A program made the translations under genes and the position numbers. 64,000 nt of DNA from contig DATKND010000003.1 of the NCBI GenBank assembly GCA_035541475.1, forward strand, positions 1 through 64,000. The letters are read 5' to 3'. This document shows, piece after piece, positions 35,851 to 44,329 of this stretch. The first letter of the stretch is position 1, and each line of letters starts with the position of its first letter. Origin of the DNA: DASUFZ01 sp035541475 (lineage in GTDB: Bacteria > Myxococcota_A > UBA9160 > SMWR01). Below the pieces are notes generated by a model that was not told the origin of the DNA, did no database searches, and saw only the letters and a program-made list of their open reading frames with translations.

Positions 35851-36578
35851 AGCTTCACGCGCAGGCCGTCGTCGGCCGTGTCGAAGCTGCAGCGGCGCTC
35901 CACCATCTCCGAGCCGAGGTGCGTGAGCAGGATGCGGCCGCAGTCGAACTCGGCGCGGCGCTGCTCGAGCGTCTCGAGGCTCAAGTGATACTCGAAGCTC
36001 GCGCGGCGGTAGGTGCACTCGCTGATGAAGAGATGGGAGCCCGCGACCGCGCGGGGCAGGCCATCGAACCAGCCCGTGTCGCCGGAGTAGGCGATGCGCG
36101 ATCCGCCGCCGTCGAGCACGAACCCGTGCGGCATCGAGTCCGGAGTGTGATGGGTGGCGAAGGCGCGCGCGCGCACGGGGCCGAGGTCGAGCGGGGTGCC
36201 GGCGGAGATCTCGACGAAGTCGATGGGAAAGCCGAAGGGCCGGTTCTCGAGTCCGTGCCCCATCGCACGGGCGAGCTCGCGGATGCGCGGCTCGATGCCT
36301 CGCGGGCCCGCGAGGCGCAGCGGATGGCGCCGCTCGTCCTCGTAGATCGCGGCGAGCAGGAAGAGAGGGACGCCGCCGAAGTGATCCGCGTGGAAGTGAG
36401 AGATCAGGATGCAGTCGATCTCGTTGCGCTCGATGCCGAGCGCGTAGAGGCCGGAGCCGGTGGTCGCGCCGCAGTCGAGCAGCAGCGCGCCCGAGTCGTT
36501 GCGCAGCAGGATGGCGGACTGCCGGCGGCCGCCAGCGCCAAAGGCATCGCTGGTGCCGATGAAGACCACTTCGCTCAC
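35847..36578 (-). CDS. Metallo-beta-lactamase-fold hydrolase (RNase Z-like)
   Basis: 243 residues from GTG 36578. MBL zinc motif SHFHADHFGG (near 60-69, HxHxDH), with further ligands in ATHHTPDS, AYSGDTGW and the C-terminal LTHLGSEM. The start VVFIGTSDAFGAGGRRQSAI resembles RNase Z and phosphodiesterase-type members, but the RNase Z exosite is lacking. Substrate unknown. Encoded between anmK and murU, 33 bases after the stop-strand neighbour's end, so a link to murein salvage is possible though not supported by motif. Confidence 0.88.
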   Translation of the reverse strand: MSEVVFIGTSDAFGAGGRRQSAILLRNDSGALLLDCGATTGSGLYALGIERNEIDCILISHFHADHFGGVPLFLLAAIYEDERRHPLRLAGPRGIEPRIRELARAMGHGLENRPFGFPIDFVEISAGTPLDLGPVRARAFATHHTPDSMPHGFVLDGGGSRIAYSGDTGWFDGLPRAVAGSHLFISECTYRRASFEYHLSLETLEQRRAEFDCGRILLTHLGSEMVERRCSFDTADDGLRVKL

Positions 36579-36611
36579 GCGGGCCGCATCCCTCTCGTCT
36601 CTCCGCGCCCG

Positions 36612-37511
36612 TCACGAAATTGCGTGGAACGCGCCCCCAGCGAAGACGCCGTCGTGCACGCGCAGGCCCGCGGGCACCTGCTCGCCATCCCAAACGACGA
36701 CGCGCCGCAAGCTAGCTCCGGCGCCGAGCGAGGCGCCAGCGCCGATCACGCATTCCGCCTCGAAGCGGACCCCCCGAGCGCGCGCCCGCGCCTCGGCGTC
36801 GAGCCAGGCGAAGCGCTGCGGCGCCAGATTGGCGGCGAGGTACTCCGCCGGCGTGCCGACCGGCTGCCAGCGGCAGGGAGCGAAGCTGCCGCGCACGTCG
36901 CACGCGCCGGACTCGACGAGCGGCCAGAGCCAGCCGTCGAAGTGGCTGAAGATCTCGCGCTCGGGCAGCGCGTCGAGCGCGCGGCGAGAGACGACGTTGA
37001 CCCAGGTGTAGAGTCCCGCGCGCGCCTCGCCGCCGAGATCGAGGCGCTTCCCAATACGTCTCAGCGCGCCGCTCGTGTCCACGCCGACGCTGCCGAAGGA
37101 CGCGGCGCGCGGATCCTCGCGCAGCAGCAAGGTCGCCGCGCTCCCGCGCTCGCGGTGCTCGGCGAGCAGCGCGCCGAGGTCGACGTCGACTAGCATGTCG
37201 CCGCCGACGATCAGGCACGGGTCGCTGGCCTTGAGGAAGTCCGCGACGCGGCGGATGCCGCCGCCCGTGTCGAGCAAGGTGGACTCGTAGGAGAAGTGCA
37301 GACCGAGGCCGTCGGGGCAGTGCGCGCGCGCCGCGGCCTCGAGCTCGTGGGGGAGCGGATGCGTGTTGATCACCACCTCGCGGACGCCCGCGTGCCGCAA
37401 CAGCGCCAGGGTGTAGGCGACGAGCGGGAGTCCCCGCACCGGCAGCGCGGGCTTCGGTCGCAGCAGGGTGAGCGGCCGCAGGCGGGTGCCGAGCCCCGCC
37501 GCGACGATCAT
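36612..37511 (-). CDS. murU: MurNAc-1-phosphate uridylyltransferase-like nucleotidyltransferase
   Basis: 299 residues from ATG 37511. Sugar-1-phosphate nucleotidyltransferase fold: MIVAAGLGTRLRPLTLLRPK with the G-x-G-T-R and Lys signature, VGGDMLVDVDL with the metal Asp, WVNVVSRRALDALP and VGTPAEYLAANLA. A short left-handed-helix-like end (IGAGASLGAGASLRRVVVW) extends it beyond the compact Pseudomonas MurU. Coupled by ATGA to an AmgK-like kinase gene, the arrangement of the amgK-murU pair that makes UDP-MurNAc from salvaged MurNAc. A GDP-mannose or other sugar-nucleotide role cannot be excluded from sequence alone; pairing and the nearby anmK favour MurU. Confidence 0.78.
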   Translation of the reverse strand: MIVAAGLGTRLRPLTLLRPKPALPVRGLPLVAYTLALLRHAGVREVVINTHPLPHELEAAARAHCPDGLGLHFSYESTLLDTGGGIRRVADFLKASDPCLIVGGDMLVDVDLGALLAEHRERGSAATLLLREDPRAASFGSVGVDTSGALRRIGKRLDLGGEARAGLYTWVNVVSRRALDALPEREIFSHFDGWLWPLVESGACDVRGSFAPCRWQPVGTPAEYLAANLAPQRFAWLDAEARARARGVRFEAECVIGAGASLGAGASLRRVVVWDGEQVPAGLRVHDGVFAGGAFHAIS

Positions 37512-38560
37512 GGCGCGCACGCGGGCTCCGGCAGCGAGAGGACGATCGCCTCGAGCGCGCGAAAGGCGCCGTCGCGCGCCGCGAGGGCCTGCGCCGCCGC
37601 GCGTAGATGGCGCCAGGTGGTCGGCAGGAAGGCCAGCGCGCGACGGTCGCCGCGACGCGCCGCGACGTCGAGGAAGCGGGCGTAGTCCTTCGCCTTGCGC
37701 GCGACGCCGAGCGCCGCGAAGCGGAGCGCCGCGCTCTCGGGGTCGGGGCGGTCGGGCAGCCGTGGGCGCGTCGCCTCGAAGTGTCCGACGATCTCGTCCT
37801 CGGGGAGCTCGACGTACGAATCGCGCAGCAGGCAGACGAGGTCGTACTCCGGGGGTGCGAGCCACGCGCCCTGCAGGTCGATCATCACGAGACGGTGGCC
37901 CGGCGCCGCCGCGCGCACGTGGAGGTTCGCGCTCTGGAAGTCGCGGTGCGCGAGCCGCTGCGGCGCGGACTCCGCGAGCTCCGCGATCCGCCCGAAGGCG
38001 TCGCGGACGCAGGTGCGCTCGGCCGGCGTCGCGACCCCGCTCCGCGCGGCGAGGCCGTGTTCGCAGAAGAGCTCGGCCTTGTAGGCGAGCTGCGCGGGGT
38101 CGAGGCGGCGCGAGAAGGCGGCGACCCCGCCCGGGTCGGTCACGCGCTGGAGGCGCGGGATCAAGCCACACGCCTCGGCGTAGAGGGCCTCGCGCTCGCC
38201 CCCGCCGAGCCCCGGCGCGAGCGACGCCAACGAGACGTCGCCGACGTCCTCGAGGAGCAGGACGCCGTCGTCGGCGCCGTAGCCGCGCGGCACCGGCAGT
38301 CCCTCGCGCTCGAGCAGCGCGCGGATCGGCTCGAGCGGCGGCTCGGGCGCGACGCCGGCGGGGCGTCCGGCGCGGTCCTCGGGCGCGTCGACGCGCGCGA
38401 CCACGCTCGCGACCGCCGCGCCGGGCTCGAGCCGCACGCGCGCGAAGCGCCGCAGCCCGAGTCCCGCCGGCAGCAGCGCGACGTCGAGCGCGCGCGCGCC
38501 GAGGACGCGTGCCACGGCGCGCCGCACCCGCTCGCGGACGGCCTCGTCACCGGCCTGCAT
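37508..38560 (-). CDS. amgK: AmgK-like anomeric MurNAc/GlcNAc kinase (aminoglycoside phosphotransferase family)
   Basis: 350 residues from ATG 38560. Kinase-like fold: N-lobe with VLLLEDVGDVSLASL near residue 95; catalytic loop LAHRDFQSANLHV (His-Arg-Asp, near 203-215); metal motif MIDLQGAWLAPPEYDLVCLL, where AmgK has a similar DFQ-x-YDLVSLL. Phosphorylates the anomeric hydroxyl of amino sugars, bypassing glucosamine-1-phosphate chemistry. Tight pairing with a MurU-type gene and the presence of anmK support this over antibiotic phosphorylation. Overlaps murU by four bases and starts two bases after the spmAB stop. Confidence 0.8.
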   Translation of the reverse strand: MQAGDEAVRERVRRAVARVLGARALDVALLPAGLGLRRFARVRLEPGAAVASVVARVDAPEDRAGRPAGVAPEPPLEPIRALLEREGLPVPRGYGADDGVLLLEDVGDVSLASLAPGLGGGEREALYAEACGLIPRLQRVTDPGGVAAFSRRLDPAQLAYKAELFCEHGLAARSGVATPAERTCVRDAFGRIAELAESAPQRLAHRDFQSANLHVRAAAPGHRLVMIDLQGAWLAPPEYDLVCLLRDSYVELPEDEIVGHFEATRPRLPDRPDPESAALRFAALGVARKAKDYARFLDVAARRGDRRALAFLPTTWRHLRAAAQALAARDGAFRALEAIVLSLPEPACAP

Positions 38561-38562
38561 CG

Positions 38563-39870
38563 CTAGCCGAAGAACAAGTGACACGCCGCGGTGGCTCCGG
38601 CGAAGCCGGCGAGGTCGCCGACCAGACAGGCGGGCAGCGCGTGGCGGACGTTCTTGATGCCGGCGACGCCCGCGTAGACCGTGAGCACGTAGAAGGTGGT
38701 CTCGGTCGAGCCTTGGAGCGTGCTGGCGAGCATGCCGACGAAGGAGTCGGGGCCGTGGGTCTGCAGGATCTCGGACATGACCGCGAAGGAGCCCGAGCCC
38801 GAGAGCGGCCGCAGGAGCGCCATCGGCAGCGCGGCGGCCGGGAACCCGACCGCCGACGTGATCGGGTCGAGCGCGTGCACGATCACGTCGAGCAGGCCGG
38901 AGGCCTTGAACATTCCGACCGCGACGAGGATCGCGACCATGTAGGGCAGGATCCGCACCGCCACGTCGAGTCCCTCGCGCGCGCCGGCCACCATCGACTC
39001 GTAGACGCGCACGCGCGCGGCGACACCGACGAGCAGCAGCCCGAGGATCAGCAGCGGCGCCAGCCAGCCGTTCATCATCGCGATCATCGCGAGCTTGAAG
39101 GACGTGTCCGCGAGGCGGCTGGTCAGCTCCATCGCCGCGCCGCCGCCGAGCACTGCGAACGTGCCCCATACGAAGACGCGCTGCGGCGGTCCCATCGGCG
39201 CGGCCTCGCGGACGGGCGGCGTCGGCGGCGACGCGTCGGGCGGAGGCGTATCTGGAATCACGGGCGCGTCCGTCAGCGGGCGCACCGCATAGTGACGGCG
39301 CCCGCGCAGCCAGAAGACGGTCGCCACCGCGGCGAGGTTGGCGCAGGTGTGCGCGATCAGGATCGGCACCCAGATAGCGAGCGGCGCGCTCGAGCCGGCC
39401 GCGGCGCGGACGGCCATGGTGCCGGTCGGCGCCATCAAGGTGATGGAGGTCGCGTTGATCGCGAGGAAGAGCACCATCGCGTCGGTGGCGACACCCGGGA
39501 CGCGGTTCAAGCGGTTCAGCTCGACCATCGCCTTCAGCCCGAACGGCGTCGCGGCGTTGCCGAGCCCGAGCACGTTCGAGGCGAGGTTCATCACCATCGC
39601 ACCCATCGCGGGGTGATCCTCGGGGACGTCGGGGAAGAGCCGGCGCAGCAGCGGGCGCAGCAGCTTTGCAATCGCCGCGAGCAGTCCGCCCTGACTCGCC
39701 ACGTTCATCAGCCCGAGGAAGAGGATCATCGGACCGACGAGCTTGATCACGAGGGTGACCGCGCCGATCGCTTCGTCGAAGACGGCCTTCGACACCGCCT
39801 CCATGGTGCCGGTGAAGGCCGCGTACACGACGGCGCCCCAAATCAGGCCGAGCCAGATCCAGTTGAGCAC
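38563..39870 (-). CDS. Fused SpmA-SpmB (nucleoside-recognition/Gate domain) membrane protein
   Basis: 435 residues from GTG 39870. The N-terminal half matches SpmA (NLASNVLGLGNAATPFGLKA and MVLFLAINATSITLMAPTGT); a Pro-rich linker lies near 222-245; the C-terminal half matches SpmB (ALPMALLRPLSGSGSFAVMS, TTFYVLTVYAGVAGIKNVRH). About ten transmembrane helices. In Bacillus SpmA and SpmB are separate genes needed for spore core dehydration, linked to DacB. Here they are one protein in a Gram-negative genome, next to murein-salvage genes and divergent from a dacB-type carboxypeptidase. Substrate unknown; no sporulation genes are seen. Confidence 0.9.
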   Translation of the reverse strand: MLNWIWLGLIWGAVVYAAFTGTMEAVSKAVFDEAIGAVTLVIKLVGPMILFLGLMNVASQGGLLAAIAKLLRPLLRRLFPDVPEDHPAMGAMVMNLASNVLGLGNAATPFGLKAMVELNRLNRVPGVATDAMVLFLAINATSITLMAPTGTMAVRAAAGSSAPLAIWVPILIAHTCANLAAVATVFWLRGRRHYAVRPLTDAPVIPDTPPPDASPPTPPVREAAPMGPPQRVFVWGTFAVLGGGAAMELTSRLADTSFKLAMIAMMNGWLAPLLILGLLLVGVAARVRVYESMVAGAREGLDVAVRILPYMVAILVAVGMFKASGLLDVIVHALDPITSAVGFPAAALPMALLRPLSGSGSFAVMSEILQTHGPDSFVGMLASTLQGSTETTFYVLTVYAGVAGIKNVRHALPACLVGDLAGFAGATAACHLFFG

Positions 39871-39982
39871 GAGCGGCCCCCCACCGCGTTGCCCGCGCGC
39901 AGGCTCAAGGATAAGTTCGGGCGCGTCAATCCCCCCGCACCCTCGGAAGCCTTTCGGCGCAGTGCGGAGGTCTCTGGAGTCG

Positions 39983-41422
39983 ATGCGCGCTGCGCTCGTC
40001 GCGATCGCCGTCGCGGTCGCCGCACCCTCGATCACCGCGCTCGACGCCTACGCGGGCCTGCGCTCGCGTGCCGACGCGGCGCTCGCGGCGCGCGCGCTCC
40101 ACGACGCGCGCGTGGCGGTGCGGGTCGAGACGGAGTCCGGACGCGTCGTCTACGAACGCGGCGGCGAGATCGCGCTCGCGCCCGCGTCGAACGAGAAGAT
40201 CCTGACCGCGGTCGCGGCGCTGCGCGCGCTCGGGCCGACGTATCGCTTCCACACGGAGCTGCTCGCGGACCATCGTCCCGACGCGGACGGCGCGGTCGGC
40301 ACGCTCTACGTGCGCGGCGGCGGAGATCCGGCGCTGACGTCGGAGGACCTGTGGCGACTCGCGGCCGACCTGCGTCGCGACGGACTCCGCAGCGTGCAGG
40401 GCGGTCTCGTGCTCGACGACAGCCTCTTCGACGCGGAGCGCTGGCATCCGACCTGGGGCGCGGATTCGCCGCGCGCCTACGCCGCGCCGATCTCGGCGCT
40501 CGCCGCGAACTACGGCGCGTTCGCGGTGGTGGTGGCGCCGGGTTCCGAGCCGGGCGCGGCGGCCGACGTGCGCGTGGATCCGCCGCTCGCGTATCTGCGG
40601 CTCTCGAACCAGGCGCGCACGGGGCCGGCGCGCGGGCAGGAGACGCTCCAGGTCGAGCGGCGCGCGCTGCAGGACGCCGAGGAGATCGCCGTCTCGGGCG
40701 CGATCGCGACGGGCTCCGACCCCGTCACCGTGCAGCGCAGCGTGCTCGATCCGACGCGCTATGCGGGTGCGCTCCTCGCCGCACAGCTCCAGGCGGTCGG
40801 CATCGCGGTGCAGGGCGGCGTGCGGGTCGCGAGCGTTCCGCTCGGCAGCGTCTCGCTGCTCTCGTTCGAGGGCGCTCCGCTCTCGGACGTCGTGCGCCGC
40901 TTCCTCAAGTACAGCAACAACCAGATCGGCGAGGCGCTGGTGAAGGCGCTCGGCGCTCGCCACTCGGGCGGCACCGGCACGTGGCCCAACGGCATGGCGG
41001 CGCTGCGCGAGGAGCTCCAGGCGGCGGGTCTGCCGCTCGAAGGCTGCACGCTCGTCGACGGCTCGGGGCTCTCGCCGGAGAATCGCGTGACGCCGCGTCT
41101 GCTCGTGGCCGCGCTGCGGCTCGCGCGCACGTCGTTCGAGTTCGGGCCCGAGTTCGAGGCGGCGCTCCCGATCGCGAACACCGACGGCACGCTCGAGCAC
41201 CGCACCGCGACGTCGCGCGCGCGCATCCGCGCGAAGACCGGCCTGCTCACGCGCGTGACCTCGCTCTCGGGCTACGCGAACCCCGTGTCGGGCGAGCGGC
41301 TGGTGTTCTCGATCCTCGTGAACGGCTTCCGCGGCGGCGCGCACGGCGCGATGAGCGCGGTCGACGGCTTCGCCGCGGCGCTGGTGTCGGGTTCCACCTC
41401 GGCGGCGGGCTCCGGCTCTTGA
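39983..41422 (+). CDS. dacB: D-alanyl-D-alanine carboxypeptidase/endopeptidase, PBP4 family (peptidase S13)
   Basis: 479 residues from ATG 39983, with GGAGG 14 bases upstream. An N-terminal hydrophobic stretch (AALVAIAVAVAAPSI) acts as signal peptide. The three penicillin-binding motifs are present: SNEK in LAPASNEKILTAV (SxxK, near residue 69), YSNNQIGEAL (SxN, near 311) and AKTGLL (KTG, near 418). Periplasmic; trims the peptide stem and cuts crosslinks. Divergent from spmAB across 112 bases, a gap in which I see no clear promoter. Convergent with a lytic transglycosylase gene six bases away. Confidence 0.93.
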   Translation: MRAALVAIAVAVAAPSITALDAYAGLRSRADAALAARALHDARVAVRVETESGRVVYERGGEIALAPASNEKILTAVAALRALGPTYRFHTELLADHRPDADGAVGTLYVRGGGDPALTSEDLWRLAADLRRDGLRSVQGGLVLDDSLFDAERWHPTWGADSPRAYAAPISALAANYGAFAVVVAPGSEPGAAADVRVDPPLAYLRLSNQARTGPARGQETLQVERRALQDAEEIAVSGAIATGSDPVTVQRSVLDPTRYAGALLAAQLQAVGIAVQGGVRVASVPLGSVSLLSFEGAPLSDVVRRFLKYSNNQIGEALVKALGARHSGGTGTWPNGMAALREELQAAGLPLEGCTLVDGSGLSPENRVTPRLLVAALRLARTSFEFGPEFEAALPIANTDGTLEHRTATSRARIRAKTGLLTRVTSLSGYANPVSGERLVFSILVNGFRGGAHGAMSAVDGFAAALVSGSTSAAGSGS

Positions 41423-41428
41423 GGGCTC

Positions 41429-42040
41429 CTAGGTGTGGCGCCCGTACGCGCGCATCACCAGGTCCGCGTAGTCCGCCGGCAGCGGCACGCCGTCGCGCAG
41501 GCGGACGTCGACGTGGGCAGGCCCCCAGTTGTAGGCGACCAGCGCGGCCGAGAGATTTCCGTCGTAGCGGTCGAGCAGCATGCGCAGGTAGGCGACGCCG
41601 AGCCGCACATTGGAGGTCGGATCGAAGAGCGTCTGCGGTCCGCGCCATACCACGCCAACCTGCGCGGCGAGCCACTCGCCCGTGCTCGGAAGCATCTGCA
41701 TCAGACCCATCGCCTGCTTGTCGGAGACCGCGTAGGTGTCGTAGCGGCTTTCCACGTGGACGACCGCGAGCACGAGCCGCGGATCGAGCCGGTGGCGGCG
41801 CGCCTCCGCGACGATCGTGCGCGAGAGCGATCGCATCTCGCGCTCGGTCAGACCGGTGCGTGCCGCATACTGAGTGAGATGGGCGAGCACCACCTCGACG
41901 TCGGCGTCGGGCGCGGTAGCCGCGGCCGCGACGGTCGGCGCGATCGGCGCGGGCGCCGATGCGACGCGCACGTCGCACGATAGCAGGCCCGCCATCGCGA
42001 GCGTGAGCAGGGGGAGCGCGGAACGAGCGGTTCGCTCCAT
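41429..42040 (-). CDS. Soluble lytic murein transglycosylase-like lipoprotein
   Basis: 203 residues from ATG 42040. Lipobox AGLLSC (Cys near residue 22) anchors it to a membrane. The SLT domain (~80-200) has the catalytic Glu in VHVESRYDTYAVS, the GLMQMLPSTG motif, the conserved FDPTSNVRLGVAYLRMLLDR and YNWGP. Cuts murein glycan strands to 1,6-anhydro-MurNAc products, the substrate that AnmK handles, matching the neighbourhood. Two bases separate it from the DUF5658-like gene upstream. Confidence 0.92.
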   Translation of the reverse strand: MERTARSALPLLTLAMAGLLSCDVRVASAPAPIAPTVAAAATAPDADVEVVLAHLTQYAARTGLTEREMRSLSRTIVAEARRHRLDPRLVLAVVHVESRYDTYAVSDKQAMGLMQMLPSTGEWLAAQVGVVWRGPQTLFDPTSNVRLGVAYLRMLLDRYDGNLSAALVAYNWGPAHVDVRLRDGVPLPADYADLVMRAYGRHT

Positions 42041-42042
42041 GG

Positions 42043-42405
42043 CTAGGCCGCTCCCAGCGCCGAGAGGCCCAGTGCCTGCAGCGCCTGCACGTTGTTCGCG
42101 ACGGCGACCAGGGTCCACGCCGAGACGAGCGCAAGGAACGCGGCGCGCGCGCGCAACGGGATCAGAGGCGTGCCGATCAGGAACACCACCGCGACCACAG
42201 TCACCACGCTGTCGACCATCAATCCCGGGACGAGTCCCAAGGTGTCGAAGAGCCAGCGCGCGACCGGGTTCGCCTCTGCGACCTGCCAGCCCGGCACGGA
42301 GCTCCGCAGACACAGATACGTGGTCCAGTGATCCGCCGCAGAGATCAGAAGAGTGACGACTGCCAGCGTCCGCAAGGCTGCCTCCGCTCGTCTCCCAGGT
42401 GTCAC
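42043..42405 (-). CDS. DUF5658-like membrane protein
   Basis: 120 residues if GTG 42405 is used; the frame runs to 42573 but that part looks non-coding. Three transmembrane helices. DHWTTYLCLR and EANPVARWLFDTLGLVPGLM match the D-x-x-TT and E-A-NP signature of DUF5658, whose function is not known. The start is uncertain because no ribosome-binding site stands out. Probably co-transcribed with the lytic transglycosylase. Confidence 0.68.
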   Translation of the reverse strand: MTPGRRAEAALRTLAVVTLLISAADHWTTYLCLRSSVPGWQVAEANPVARWLFDTLGLVPGLMVDSVVTVVAVVFLIGTPLIPLRARAAFLALVSAWTLVAVANNVQALQALGLSALGAA

Positions 42406-42625
42406 CCGGTAGAGCAAGGAGCGTGCCTCGCGCCCGTGGCGGGTCTCTTTCGCGTGGTGGGATGCCGGCCTCGCGAGCGGTGCTGCCCATGCACTGCCGG
42501 GAGGCTCGTGAGTCGCCCGTGGGGAAGTGGGAAGCGGGTTTCCTATTTCTCCGGAGACACCACCTCCGGACACACCACGCCGTCAGCGGGAAGGGCGGGT
42601 GGCGGCAAGCCCGGACGCGTGGCCC

Positions 42626-42690
42626 GGGCTTGCTCGGCTCACCGATCTGCGTCGGCTGCGCGTCGGCCGACTTGCGTCGGCCGACTTGCG
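42626..42690 (+). repeat. Copy of intergenic repeat family 2 (R3)
   Basis: GGGCTTGCTCGGCT and CTGCGCGTCGGCCGA as in R1 and R2, then a perfect 14-base tandem duplication CGTCGGCCGACTTG (42661-42674 and 42675-42688). The 10-base palindrome GTCGGCCGAC lies in each unit. It fills the gap between the DUF5658-like and XRE genes, ending at the XRE stop. In the rest of the 42406-42690 gap I see nothing. Confidence 0.55.
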
Positions 42691-42930
42691 CTAGCGGCCG
42701 CGGCGCATCTTGCCCTTGCCGAGGAGGAGCCAGTCCACGGAGACGTTCTCCTTCAGGGCGAGGGTGATCAGGAAGTCGGTGTGGGGGGTCGTGCCGCTCT
42801 CGTAGCGGTTCACGTTCTGCTGGAAGACGCCGAGATCGCGCGCGAACTGACGCTGAGAGCGGTTGCCGCGCACCTTCTGGAGGCGCTCCGGGAGAGATCG
42901 CTTGAGACGTTCGACAACGGCAGTCGACAT
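42691..42930 (-). CDS. XRE-family helix-turn-helix regulator
   Basis: 79 residues from ATG 42930, preceded by GGAAGGAT. HTH_3 domain: RSQRQFARDLGVFQQNVNRY carries the helix-turn-helix, ESGTTPHTDFLITLALKENV the following helices, and VSVDWLLLGKG the typical end. Essentially only the DNA-binding domain, so it acts as a small repressor or an antitoxin-like protein, but no toxin gene is next to it. Divergent from rsmD across 261 bases. Confidence 0.86.
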   Translation of the reverse strand: MSTAVVERLKRSLPERLQKVRGNRSQRQFARDLGVFQQNVNRYESGTTPHTDFLITLALKENVSVDWLLLGKGKMRRGR

Positions 42931-43039
42931 TGCGGTGAAATCCTTCCGTGTTTCGTCTGGATCACGCGCGCGCAAGGAGCTTCGAGTCCATTCACGCAAT
43001 CGCGCGGGTGATCGAGGTGTGGTTGAGGTGCGTGATACG

Positions 43040-43057
43040 CTCGCAGGTGGTTGCGAG
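43040..43057. promoter_or_regulatory. Inverted repeat between the XRE and rsmD genes, possible XRE operator
   Basis: CTCGCA-GGTGGT-TGCGAG lies 110 bases upstream of the XRE start and 135 before rsmD. A dyad between an XRE gene and its divergent neighbour is a usual operator position, but six-base arms may arise by chance in this GC-rich DNA. Nothing else stands out in the 42931-43191 gap. Confidence 0.22.
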
Positions 43058-43191
43058 GGAGGCGCAGTGTACGAGCAGCTTCGACGTTCAGCAACCCGTC
43101 CGCGTGTCGCCTTTCGTGTCGCGTTTCTCATCTGCGTGTGCGCTGGTCGCGGAACCGACCGCTGCCGCGCCGCGGCATCGCCGAGCGCGCC

Positions 43192-43794
43192 ATGCGCGTA
43201 ACCGGAGGCACGCTCGGCGGGCGTCTCCTGCATGTGCCGGCCTCCGGCGTTCGTCCGAGTGCGGATCGCGTGCGCGAGTCGCTATTCGCGTGTCTCGGCG
43301 CACTGGACGGTGTGCGCGTGCTCGATCTCTACTCGGGCACTGGGGCACTCGGAATCGAAGCGCTTTCCCGGGGGGCCATCACCGCAGTGTTCGTCGATCG
43401 CGACGCGCGCACGCTCGCAGTCCTGCGTCGCAACCTCGACGAGCTCGGTCTACGCGAGCGCGCGCGAGTCGTGCGCAGCGACGGAGTTCGCGCGTTGCGC
43501 AGGCTCGAGCGAGAGCGCGAGCGATTCGATCTCGTCCTCGCCGATCCTCCCTACGCATCCGGGGAAGCCGAGCGGGTGCTCGCGGAAGTTGCCCGAGGCG
43601 CCATTTTGGTGTCCGGTGGAACGCTGGTCCTCGAGTGCGGGCGGCGTCATCCTCTGCCGACCCCGGAGGGCCTCACGATCGTCGACGAGCGCCACTACGG
43701 CGACACACGCGTCGTACGCTTCGAAGCGCCGGAGTTCGCCGAGAGCTCGAGCCCGCGCACGCGGCTCGGGGACACAGGAGCAGGCCGCGCATGA
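43192..43794 (+). CDS. rsmD: 16S rRNA (guanine966-N2)-methyltransferase
   Basis: 200 residues from ATG 43192. Starts MRVTGGTLGGRLLHVPASGV; RPSADRVRESLFACLG is the RsmD signature, then SAM motif LDLYSGTGALGIEALSRGA (near 45-63), FVDRD, and the catalytic LADPPYASG (DPPY, near 119-127). Modifies G966 of 16S rRNA in the 30S subunit. The ~20-residue polar tail is extra. Its stop overlaps the coaD start by four bases, the common rsmD-coaD pair. Confidence 0.94.
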   Translation: MRVTGGTLGGRLLHVPASGVRPSADRVRESLFACLGALDGVRVLDLYSGTGALGIEALSRGAITAVFVDRDARTLAVLRRNLDELGLRERARVVRSDGVRALRRLERERERFDLVLADPPYASGEAERVLAEVARGAILVSGGTLVLECGRRHPLPTPEGLTIVDERHYGDTRVVRFEAPEFAESSSPRTRLGDTGAGRA

Positions 43795-44327
43795 CCCAGA
43801 GAGGATCCGAGCCCCGCACCGCGCTCTTTCCGGCGAGCTTCGATCCGGTGACGAACGGACATCTCGACATCGCGCGGCGCGCGCGCCGGCTCTTCGACGA
43901 AGTCGTGCTCGCGGTGGCGGTGAACCTCGACAAGAGCGGCTGCTTCCCGATCGAGGAGCGGATCCGCATGCTCGAAGCCGTGATCGCGAACGAGCCGGGC
44001 CTGCGCGCGACGGCCTTCGAGGGTCTGACGGTCGACTTCGCGCGCGAGATCGGCGCGCGCGTAATCATCCGCGGCGTGCGCGCCATGTCGGACTTCGAGT
44101 ACGAGTTCGAGATGGCGCTGATGAACAAGCACCTGAACCACGAGGTCGAGACGATCTTCATGATGCCGAGCCAGGAGTACATGTACGTCTCGTCATCTCG
44201 GCTGCGCGAGCTCGCGCGCTTCGGGCGCGATGTGTCGGAGTTCGTGCCGGATCTCGTGGCGGTGGAGCTGAAGCAGCGCTTCGCGCTGGGCGGCGCGCGC
44301 GGCGCGCTGCGCAAGCCAGGCGGATAG
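43791..44327 (+). CDS. coaD: Phosphopantetheine adenylyltransferase
   Basis: 178 residues from ATG 43791. Adenylates 4'-phosphopantetheine in coenzyme A synthesis. Nucleotidyltransferase motifs: FPASFDPVTNGHLDIARRA (TNGH in place of the usual TxGH, near 20-23), IIRGVRAMSDFEYEFEMALM, and the ISSSxxR-type loop YVSSSRLRELARFG. Length is slightly above the usual ~160, the excess lying at both ends. Coupled to rsmD and two bases before coaBC. Confidence 0.95.
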   Translation: MTQRGSEPRTALFPASFDPVTNGHLDIARRARRLFDEVVLAVAVNLDKSGCFPIEERIRMLEAVIANEPGLRATAFEGLTVDFAREIGARVIIRGVRAMSDFEYEFEMALMNKHLNHEVETIFMMPSQEYMYVSSSRLRELARFGRDVSEFVPDLVAVELKQRFALGGARGALRKPGG

Positions 44328-44329
44328 GA

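Noticed and set aside
38563..41422. Sporulation locus, suggested by SpmA/SpmB and DacB
   Set aside because: No other sporulation genes are present and the organism looks Gram-negative. The genes fit murein remodelling without spores.
37468..41877. A 1469-codon plus-strand frame, the longest in the window
   Set aside because: It is an Arg/Ala/Pro-rich shadow over murU, amgK, spmAB and dacB, which have clear motifs in other frames. Long shadows are expected at this GC content.
42406..43191. Several small frames around the XRE and rsmD genes (for example 42399-42767, 42863-43201 and 42328-43011)
   Set aside because: Low-complexity translations without domains that overlap repeat R3 or known genes, with no ribosome-binding sites.
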